Source: Mactromeris polynyma (taxonomy: Eukaryota; Mollusca; Bivalvia; Venerida; Mactridae). Taken from it: 64,000 nucleotides of DNA. The position numbers and the translations under genes are program-made. The DNA lies in the NCBI GenBank assembly GCA_032209605.1, contig JASFXZ010000004.1, forward strand, positions 33,080,401 to 33,144,400. The letters are read 5' to 3'. Below, one piece after another: positions 26,701 through 38,700 of this stretch. The stretch's first letter is position 1, and the number at the start of each line of letters is the position of its first letter. Below the pieces are notes generated by a model, which did no database searches, was not told where the DNA came from, and was given only the letters and a program-made list of their open reading frames with translations.

Positions 26701-29700
26701 TTTTCTGCCCAGATAAAACAAAGATTATATTTATTGTTTTTATTTGGATTTCAAAATTTTCTCTTTTTACTTTGCTGTACATATTGTTGTATATGTTTGA
26801 AAAAATTATGGCTTTAATAAAAGCCCATTTTCAATTCATTCTCATGTTTGTTATTGTTTTACCAGCTGCGCAAACTCTATACTCACAATACACCTTGATG
26901 ACCATAAATACATTTTATTACAGTAAAACAGTTTATGGTCGAGAGGGCTATTATTTTGATTCATGATAATTGTACCGTGTTATTTGGGAACCGATAGTAA
27001 CGGAATTTAGTATCATCTAACCTTAACATAATTTTAGTATCCTCTGACCTTGTCAGTGCGCATGCGCATAATTTATTATTAAACAAAGGAACTTCCGTCT
27101 TACGAATAAAACATTTTTAAAAGTTTTATTTACTCATTATATGTATTTATTATAAAGTTACCTCCTCCTCCCATACCTCCTTTCCACTATCCGTTACTAT
27201 CAATGAGCTTGGCGCTTTCCATTTGGCGCTATTTTCTGCCCAGATAAAACAAAGATTATATTTATTGTTTTTATTTGGATTTCAAAATTTTCTCTTTTTA
27301 CTTTGCTGTACATATTGTTGTATATGTTTGAAAAAATTATGGCTTTAATAAAAGCCCATTTTCAATTCATTCTCATGTTTGTTATTGTTTTACCAGCTGC
27401 GCAAACTCTATACTCACAATACACCTTGATGACCATAAACGAAATGACGCATTTTAAAATATACGCAGATTCCGCATCTACAGCTGTTTAAATGGCATTA
27501 AATCACTACACATTTACAGGCATCGGAATAATTTTGGCATGCCGACGAAACAAATTCGGTCAGACGTTAAATCCGGTCTTCGTTTTCATTGCGATTCGAG
27601 TACGATGTTAACGTTTTATGTTTTTAATGTACCACAGGCCATATTTATACTAATCCGGAGTATGTCTTAGTAGTGTTAGAAATAAAACTGTCCGATTTGT
27701 ATGCATGTAATTCTCACTTTTATACGGAAACTTGAACGTTGAAACTATTAGCCATACCGGATACATGTGCGACTGCTTGTCATAATTTTGTTTCTTCAAA
27801 TTGCCAACTTTCTGATCAAAAGTGATTGCAAAATGCAGTAACAGACAGATTGTGAATGTTCTTATAATGTTATTATAATCACGGCCATATAAACGGGAGT
27901 TAGGGTTATGCCTATCACTAATGCACAAGATAAACTGACTTGTATAGTCTGCACAAAATAACTAATGGAAAAATACTGGTAACATAATACATTAGTTAAT
28001 ATGATATTTTGTTTACAAACAAGTAACTAGATTTACACAAGGCAAGCAATTCCACAATGCAGCTATCTGCAGCCCAGGCCCTCAGCGCTAACAGCGCTTT
28101 GATTTCCTTTAGCCACCTACACTAGCATTCTTTCTCTGTAATGTAATATCAATATCTGAATCATAATTTATAATATAAAAAATTATGTTAATATGTTTGT
28201 AATGGCGAAGGACTATGTACTGTTCAAAGGGAGACAACTGAATAGGAGATATACAAGAATACAGTAAACCTCAATAATAAGACCACCGTAGGGACCCTTG
28301 AAATCTGGTTTTATTATTGAGGTGATCTTAATATCGAAGATGATTAAAGAGCAGAACAGTAAAAAATGACTTGGAAATTGTGTCGTTTTTATTGAGGTGG
28401 TTTGTATGTGTGAATTTACTGTATATATAATCAAAAATATGCGTTTTAAATTGATCTTCTAGAATATATGATATCGAATAAAGGCGTTTTAAATTGATCT
28501 ACAAAAATATATAATATCGAATAAAGGCGCTTTAAATTGATCTACACGAATATATAATATCAAATAAAGGCTTTTTAAATTGATCTACAAGAATGTATGA
28601 TATAAAAAAGTCGTTTTAAATTGATCTACAATACTATACATTATCGAAAATAAGCGTTTTAAATTGATCTACAACACTATATAGTATAGAAAATAAGTGT
28701 TTTAAATTGATCTAACAGACAATTTATGATCGAAAATAAGCGTTTTAAATTGATCCCATAGTCCGAGATCCTATCCTTTTTATGCAGATTCTTGTTATTT
28801 CTATCATTGTATCAACGTAATGCGGAGAACCTAAGATTTCAAAAATTTCAGCCGTGTGCTTTACCCACTGGACATACTAGCCGAGTGATATATTTTATAT
28901 GGTTCCCATGCTCAGTGAATATCAAAGCAGGGATTTTTTTTTAGTAAAGGAAATTTGGAACCAGAGGTCAAGGGCCGAGTAATCAATTTGTAAAACAAGC
29001 AGAAAAGTGCAAAGCTAAAGCCGTTCCTTCTAATTTGGCTAAACCAAGCATTTTTACAAATCTTTGGGTAGCACTATATGTTCCGCATTTCACGACCGAA
29101 AGTTACAGTTTATTGGTCATTAAATATGTTACCGAGATCATTTGAGTTTGATATGAAAATAAGACTTAGATTTGTATCTAGTCAAATAAATGTATAATTA
29201 AAGAGAGCAAATATGTTGCTACAGGGAATGCCACACACATAAGACAGAGACTCCCACTGGTTTTGGTCAAACATAGATGACCAATTAAGCTTAAAGTTTT
29301 GGACAGAGAAAATTGGAATTTGGTCAATGAAAATAGGAATTTGGACAGTGAATAGAGGAATTTGGACAGTGAATAGAGGAATTTGGACAGTGAATAGAGG
29401 AATTTGGACAGTGAATAGAGGAATTTGGACAGTGAATAGAGGAATTTGGTCAATGAAAATAGGAATTTGGACAGTGAATAGAGGAATTTGGACAGTGAAT
29501 AGAGGAATTTGGTCAGGGAAAATAGGAATTTGGACAGTGAATAGAGGAATTTGGTCAATGAAAATAGGAATTTGGACAGTGAATAGAGGAATTTGGTCAA
29601 TGAAAATAGGAATTTGGACAGTGAATAGAGGAATTTGGTCAATGAAAATAGGAATTTGGACAGTGAATAGAGGAATTTGGTCAGGGAAAATAGGAATTTG

Positions 29701-32700
29701 GACAGTGAATAGAGGAATTTGGTCAATGAAAATTGGAATTTGGACAGTGAATAGAGGAATTTGGTCAATGAAAATTGGAATTTGGACAGTGAATAGAGGA
29801 ATTTGGTCAATGAAAATTGGAATTTGGACAGTGAATAGAGGAATTTGGACAGAGAAAATTGGAATTTGGACAGTGAATAGAGGAATTTGGTCAGGGAAAA
29901 TAGGAATTTGGACAGTGAATAGAGGAATTTGGTCAATGAAAATTGGAATTTGGACAGTGAATAGAGGAATTTGGTCAATGAAAATTGGAATTTGGACAGT
30001 GAATAGAGGAATTTGGTCAATGAAAATTGGAATTTGGACAGTGAATAGAGGAATTTGGTCAATGAAAATTGGAATTTGGACAGTGAATAGAGGAATTTGG
30101 ACAGAGAAAATTGGAATTTGGACAGTGAATAGAGGAATTTGGTCAGGGAAAATTGGAATTTGGACAGTGAATAGAGGAATTTGGTCAATGAAAATAGGAA
30201 TTTGGACAGTGAATAGAGGAATTTGGTCAGGGAAAATTGGAATTTGGACAGTGAATAGAGGAATTTGGTCAATGAAAATAGGAATTTGGACAGTGAATAG
30301 AGGAATTTGGTCAATGAAAATTGGAATTTGGACAGTGAATAGAGGAATTTGGTCAATGAAAATTGGAATTTGGACAGTGAATAGAGGAATTTGGACAGAG
30401 AAAATTGGAATTTGGACAGTGAATAGAGGAATTTGGTCAGGGAAAATTGGAATTTGGACAGTGAATAGAGGAATTTGGTCAATGAAAATAGGAATTTGGA
30501 CAGTGAATAGAGGAATTTGGTCAGGGAAAATTGGAATTTGGACAGTGAATAGAGGAATTTGGTCAATGAAAATAGGAATTTGGACAGTGAATAGAGGAAT
30601 TTGGTCAGGGAAAATTGGAATTTGGACAGGGAATAGAGGAATTTGGTCAATGAAAATAGGAATTTGGACAGTGAATAGAGGAATTTGGTCAGGGAAAATT
30701 GGAATTTGGACAGTGAATAGAGGAATTTGGTCAATGAAAATAGGAATTTGGACAGTGAATAGAGGAATTTGGTCAGGGAAAATTGGAATTTGGACAGTGA
30801 ATAGAGGAATTTGGTCAGGGAAAATTGGAATTTGGACAGTGAATAGAGGAATTTGGTCAGGGAAAATAGGAATTTGGACAGTGAATAGAGGAATTTGGTC
30901 AATGAAAATAGGAATTTGGACAGTGAATAGAGGAATTTGGTCAGGGAAAATAGGAATTTGGACAGTGAATAGAGGAATTTGGTCAATGAAAATTGGAATT
31001 TGGACAGTGAATAGAGGAATTTGGTCAATGAAAATAGGAATTTGGACAGTGAATAGAGGAATTTGGTCAATGAAAATAGGAATTTGGACAGTGAATAGAG
31101 GAATTTGGTCAATGAAAATTGGAATTTGGACAGTGAATAGAGGAATTTGGTCAATGAAAATTGGAATTTGGACAGTGAATAGAGGAATTTGGTCAGGGAA
31201 AATAGGAATTTGGACAGTGAATAGAGGAATTTGGTCAATGAAAATTGGAATTTGGACAGTGAATAGAGGAATTTGGTCAATGAAAATTGGAATTTGGACA
31301 GTGAATAGAGGAATTTGGTCAATGAAAATAGGAATTTGGACAGTGAATAGAGGAATTTGGTCAATGAAAATAGGAATTTGGACAGTGAATAGAGGAATTT
31401 GGTCAGGGAAAATAGGAATTTGGACAGTGAATAGAGGAATTTGGTCAATGAAAATTGGAATTTGGACAGTGAATAGAGGAATTTGGTCAATGAAAATTGG
31501 AATTTGGACAGTGAATAGAGGAATTTGGTCAATGAAAATTGGAATTTGGACAGTGAATAGAGGAATTTGGTCAATGAAAATTGGAATTTGGACAGTGAAT
31601 AGAGGAATTTGGACAGAGAAAATTGGAATTTGGACAGTGAATAGAGGAATTTGGTCAGGGAAAATTGGAATTTGGACAGTGAATAGAGGAATTTGGTCAA
31701 TGAAAATAGGAATTTGGACAGTGAATAGAGGAATTTGGTCAGGGAAAATTGGAATTTGGACAGTGAATAGAGGAATTTGGTCAATGAAAATAGGAATTTG
31801 GACAGTGAATAGAGGAATTTGGTCAGGGAAAATTGGAATTTGGACAGGGAATAGAGGAATTTGGTCAATGAAAATAGGAATTTGGACAGTGAATAGAGGA
31901 ATTTGGTCAGGGAAAATTGGAATTTGGACAGTGAATAGAGGAATTTGGTCAATGAAAATAGGAATTTGGACAGTGAATAGAGGAATTTGGTCAGGGAAAA
32001 TTGGAATTTGGACAGTGAATAGAGGAATTTGGTCAGGGAAAATTGGAATTTGGACAGTGAATAGAGGAATTTGGTCAGGGAAAATTGGAATTTGGACAGA
32101 GAAAACAGGGAAAATTGGAATTTGGAGAGGGAAAATAGACATTTGGACAGGGAAAATTGGAATTTGGTCAAGGAAAACTCAGGGAGTTTTATTTCTCTGC
32201 TTTTTGGGAACCATGTTGTAATTTAACGTGGAACGTAACAGTGCTGATATAATTTACGATGTCTGGGATACGCAGGTATGACAGAATAAGCGTATTAACA
32301 CTAATCTAAACGAATTGCAGGTTGATTTGTTGGATGCGAATGGTTTGCCAGTGAAATCATCAATTGAGGTAACACTAAACAGATTTGTCAATGGTAGTAG
32401 TGTAAAGAGTCGACCGTTGAATACCACAAAAGCTGGGCAAATTCTTGACATATTCACGGCACCAGATCACCCAACTATGATATTCGAGGTAAAGCTTTAC
32501 TATGATGTGTTATGTATAAGTAACTGCGACCAGTAAAAGAACTTTTGCCACATTATCAACATCTTGGTATACTGTCTCCCAACCCTATTTAGTGAAGTTT
32601 GATAGCTAGGCATTTTTAACGAGCTCGTGATCAATTCTCCCATATAAATTTCGGCGACGATCAAGTCCGTTATTAAACCTATCAAAAACATTATCAAACA

Positions 32701-35700
32701 ACCATTCAAATAATGGTATTATATAAATATTATAGGCGTAAATATCTTTTATAATATCTTATACCCATGACTTTGAAGTAAGCCATGAGATATTGTCAAC
32801 ATTACTAAATATATATTGAGGTAAATGCTTTTTCTGGTGATAACAAATTGTATGATTGTATATTTCAAATTTTCCAAAACCGATATGAAACATGTATTGT
32901 TAGGTAATTATTATTGTTTCATAACCATCTATATTGTATATAATATTTAATTTCATGTCATAACCATCTATATTGTATATCACATTTAATTTCTATCATA
33001 ACCATCTGTGTTGTATATAACATTTAATTTCATGTCATAACCATCTATATTGTATATAACATTTAATTTCATGTCATAACCATCTATATTGTATATAACA
33101 TTTAATTTCATGTCATAACCATCTATATTGTATATAACATTTAATTTCATGTCATAACCATCTATATTGTATATCACATTTAATTTCATGTCATAACCAT
33201 CTATATTGTATATAACATTTAATTTCATGTCATAACCATCTATATTGTATATAATATTTAATTTCATGTCATAACCATCTATATTGTATATCACATTTAA
33301 TTTCTATCATAACCATCTATATTGTATATAACATTTAATTTCTATCATAACCATCTATATTGTATATAATATTAAATTTCATGTCATAACCATCTATATT
33401 GTATATAACATTTAATTTCTATCATAACCATCTATATTGTATATAATATTTAATTTCATGTCATAACCATCTATATTGTATATAACATTTAATTTCTATC
33501 ATAACCATCTATATTGTATATAACATTTAATTTCTATCATAACCATCTATATTGTATATAACATTTAATTTCTATCATAACCATCTATATTGTATATAAC
33601 ATTTAATTTCTATCATAACCATCTATATTGTATATAATATTAAATTTCATGTCATAACCATCTATATTGTATATAATATTAAATTTCATGTCATAACCAT
33701 CTATATTGTATATAACATTTAATTTCTATCATAACCATCTATATTGTATATAATATTAAATTTCATGTCATAACCATCTATATTGTATATAATATTAAAT
33801 TTCATGTCATAACCATCTATATTGTATATAACATTTAATTTCTATCATAACCATCTATATTGTATATAATATTAAATTTCATGTCATAACCATCTATATT
33901 GTATATAACATTTAATTTCTATCATAACCATCTATATTGTATATAATATTTAATTTCATGTCATAACCATCTATATTGTATATAACATTTAATTTCTATC
34001 ATAANNNNNNNNNNNNNNNNNNNNNNNNNNNNNNNNNNNNNNNNNNNNNNNNNNNNNNNNNNNNNNNNNNNNNNNNNNNNNNNNNNNNNNNNNNNNNNNN
34101 NNNNNNNNNNNNNNNNNNNNNNNNNNNNNNNNNNNNNNNNNNNNNNNNNNNNNNNNNNNNNNNNNNNNNNNNNNNNNNNNNNNNNNNNNNNNNNNNNNNN
34201 NNNNTTTTAATTAATATTTATAAATAATTTAATTAAATTATAATTATTAATTATAAATAATTATATTTAATATTTTATATTATAATATTATATAATATTT
34301 AAATTATTAATATAATTATTTAAATAATATTAAATTTAATATTTATATTATATTAATATATAATTTAATTATTTTAATTATATAATTAATAATTTAATAT
34401 AATTTAATAATATATAATTAATATTTTATTATAAAATTAATAATTTATATTATATTTATTTAATTATAATATTTAATATATATTAAATAATTTTTAATAT
34501 TATAATTATAATAATAATTAATATTTAAAAATTTATAAATATTATTTAAATATTAATTTAATTAATAAATTATATTAATATTAATATTTATTATTTATTA
34601 AATAATTTTATATTAATATTTAATAAAATATTTAATTATATTAAATATAATAATATTTTAAAATTAATTTTATATTAATTAAATTTAATTTTTATTATTT
34701 AATATTTATATTAATAATAATAATATTAAAATTAATTATTATATAATATAAAAAATATTAAATAATATTTTATAATAATATTTAATAATAATATAAAATA
34801 TATTAATATTATATAAATTAAATATTTTTAAAAATTAATAAATTATAATTTAATTAATTTTATTTATTAAATTTATTAATAATAATAATTTATAATAAAT
34901 TATAAATTATTAAATAATATTTATAATTTAATATATAAATTTAATAAAATTATTTTAATATTTTTATAAATATTAAAATTTATTAAAATAATTATTAATA
35001 ATATTAAATATAATTATATTAAATATTAAAATTATATTTAATTAAATAATAAATTAAATATTATTATATATTAAATTTATATTAAAAAATTATTATAAAA
35101 TTAAAATAATTTATAATTTAATATAAATATATTTATTATTAAAAATTAATTATTTAAAATTAATTATATTAAAAATATTATTTTATTAATAAATTTTAAT
35201 ATATTATAATAATTATTAAAAATAAATTTTAATATTAATAATATAATATATTTAATTATTATATTTAAATAAATTTATATTTTAATTTATAATTAAATAA
35301 AATATAATAATTATAAATAATATTATATTAAAATTAAATATATAAATAAAATTATATAAAATATATATAATTATTAATAAATTTTATATTATTAATAAAT
35401 TAATAATATTAATTAATAAATATAAAATATAATTTAAAATATATTAATTATTATAAATAATATTAATTTTATTAATAAATTAATATTAATATAATTAAAT
35501 ATAATATAATTTATAATTAAATTAATAAATAATTAATATTTATTAATAATATTAAATATAAATATAAATTATTTAAATAATTAAATTAATAATAAATATA
35601 TAAATTAATAAATATTTTTATAATTAATTATTATATAAAAATATTAAAAAATATTATTAATTAATATATAAAAATATATTAATTAAATTAAAATAATAAT

Positions 35701-38700
35701 ATTTTAATAATAAAAATTAATTAAATATATTAATTATAATTAATAAAATTAAATAATAAAATTATTATAAATTATAAATTATTTAATAAATTATATTATT
35801 AATTATAATTAAAATAATTTAATATTTATATAAATAATTAATTTAAAATAATATAATTAATAATATTAATTATAATTTTATATTTAATTAATAAATATAA
35901 TAAATTAAAATATAATTAAATTATATTTAATAAATTATTAAATTAATATAATAATAAATATTTAAATAAAATTTATTATTTATATATTATTAAAATAATT
36001 AAATAAATAATAAAATTATATAATATTTTTAATTAAATATAATTTATATTTAATTTATTATAAATATAAAATAATTAAATAAATTATATTTATAATTTAA
36101 ATAATATTAATTATAATAAAATATAATTATTTAAATTATAATATTAAATATATAATATTAATAATTAAAAATATTTAAATAAATTTAATTAAATTAAAAA
36201 TAATATTTAATTATATAATAATATAATATTTATAAAAATTATAATAATTAAATAAATATTTTTATATAATATTATTAATAATTTATTTTATAATATTTTA
36301 ATATAATAATATTATTAATAACATTTAATTATAATATTTAAATTATAATTAAATAATATAATTAAAATTATAATTAATATATTAATTTTATAATAAATTA
36401 ATATAATTTATATAATAAATTTATTTAATTTATTTAATTCATTATAAATTATATTTACATTTAATTTAATATCATCAATATTTTTAAATTTAATTTATAT
36501 AACATTATATTTATTATTAATTTATAAATATTATAATATTAAATTAATTTTATATAACCATTATATTATATTTAAATTTAAATTCATAACCACTATATTA
36601 AAAATATTAAATTTCATGTCATAACCATCAATATTGTATATAACATTTAATTTCTATCATAACCATCTATTTTGTATATAACATTTAATTTCTATCATAA
36701 CCATCTATATGGTATTATAATATCTAATTTCATGTCATAACCATCTATATTGTATATAACATTTAATTTCATGACACAGGCATCTGTAATGTATGAAAAT
36801 ACAGAGATTAAGAGCACATATACAGCGTATGCCTACCGAGGAAAAAATATGGTTTATGTGGACATTGTCACAGTAAGTAATATTCAGCTAGTAAATTATG
36901 TCGGAAATAACCTTAAAGGTAGATATTCTGTCAAAACATGCCCAGTAATGATTTTGAGGAAAATGGTATGTTAATGCCTTCATACGAACGTTTTCTAAAA
37001 CATCGCTTTGTAACTGTCGGCGCGTAGTTCAGGATAGAAAATACCGGTAACGTACGCTTGTATTTGTCGTATTGAAAAAAATGTAAGAAAAGTGACAATA
37101 CAGTGTTGTAGAGTACGTTTAACACCGATTTTCTCTCATATTTTTAATTAAGGATATGTTGTCAAATAATTAAGACTATGTACCTTTAAACCAGCAGATT
37201 GTGATATTCGACATTCTTTGAAATATCATTGTATGTTCTTCTGACTTAACATGTTAAGACCAGACTCATATGTTTGTGATTAGAATTACTTATCGTACAA
37301 TGTTAAACTTCGCATCGAGACATCGAGAAGCAACTCTGTGTTGTAAGATTAATTTCGTGCAATATTTGCATGTCAATAATGATTAGTTTATGTTGATAAA
37401 AGTCATCATGATCAAAACAATGATAACGTACATCAACGTTCTTAAAAATACCGACCCATGGTCCCGTTTCATGGCGCAGTCACACTATAACGTATAGCAG
37501 TAACTTATGCCGACGTATGTTAATTTTCACCAACACGCTGGTGTACGTTGACATAAGCTACGGGTAGGTTTGGTATAAGTTGTATACGCTGAAAGCACGC
37601 TGGTATAAGCTAGCATACGTTCTTATACCCAGAGGCCGAAATAATTGTGTGTGCATGCAAAAAATATTTGGGCGTATGCCGACGTCCTACTTCTTCATCG
37701 GAGACGATGCCTTCGCCCTACGACCAACCATGATGAAGCCGTACAGCCTCCGGGGTCTGACGAATGATGAACGCATCTTCAACTACAGACTTTCCCGAGT
37801 CAGGATGGTAGTAGAAAATTCATTCGGCATCCTGGCAAACCGCTTTCAGATTCTGCTGAGTACCATGCAGCATCACCCCTCCCCCGTCAAGGCCATCGTC
37901 AAGCATGCATGGTCCAGCACAACCTGATGAGGACCCGGTACCCAGGACTCCAGAACCAGCAGCTCGACCGTGCAGAGAATATGAACCGCGATTTTATCCC
38001 AGGAGCATGGAGACAGGGCCGTAACTTACAAGACACCCACACAGTCGCTGGCAGCAACACCTCTTCCAAGAAAAAAAAAGAAACAGAGGAATCTCCTCAA
38101 GCACTGGGTCAACTCCCCAGCAGGAGCAGTTCCATGGCAATACAGGATGATCTAGATAACCTCGTTGATTTTTAATATGTGATAACTATGTAATAGATAT
38201 GTTAAAAATGGAACATTTCTCTGGTCATGTTGACCACCAACATGTTTGCATTGCCTGAATAGTATGACATTACTTCATATGTCTATTGTAATAAATAAAG
38301 TATCAATTTGTCTCTTTAAAATGAACTCCTGTTTTGTTTTATTTATGATAAAAAATGAAATACATCAATGTATAATAATACAATAAGTACATATAGAGAC
38401 ATTGGGTAAAGTGTAGAGTGTAAAGTGCAGTGTAATGTGTAGTGTAGAGTGTAGTAATGGGCAACATTATTACAAACATAAAACTAGAACGACAGTCGCT
38501 CACGACCGAAAAACGAACAAAGAGCAATAACTCCGAAATCAGCAAAGTGAGAGGGTTGTCGTCACTGTGTGTGACACATCTTTGAGTCATTATCTATGCA
38601 TGGGTGAAGTTCCGTTAAGATATTCCATACGGTTTTCGAGTTATGCTCCAGACACGAAAGTATCTGCGACGGCGTCATCCGGGGGATACGATAAGATAAA

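Larger units (their letters stand above)
19607..27439 (+). mobile_element. Ngaro/DIRS-type tyrosine-recombinase retrotransposon, apparently intact
   Basis: The 7.8-kb element lies in the sense orientation inside a C3 intron. It has split direct repeats in the order A1 (19607-19860), internal genes, B1 (26693-26908), A2 (26907-27160), B2 (27224-27439), the layout of Ngaro and PAT elements. Four open frames follow one another: an SGNH hydrolase, Gag, reverse transcriptase-RNase H and a tyrosine recombinase. Such elements copy via RNA and integrate a circular DNA with the recombinase rather than a DDE integrase, so no target duplication is expected and none is seen. The repeats differ at only about one position, so insertion was recent. 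Confidence 0.9.

Noticed and set aside
29178..32221. Three ORFs of 964-997 codons (repeats of GIWTVNRGIWSMKI, SLSKFLFSLTKFLY, PIFIDQIPLFTVQI)
   Set aside because: They are by-products of a stop-free 42-bp minisatellite in a C3 intron; no start context, splice sites or non-repeat domain.
32222..32274. Possible C3 exon FNVERNSADIIYDVWDTQ followed by a GTATGA donor
   Set aside because: Exon 18385-18615 joins exon 32321 in phase and matches the family without it; no good acceptor precedes it.
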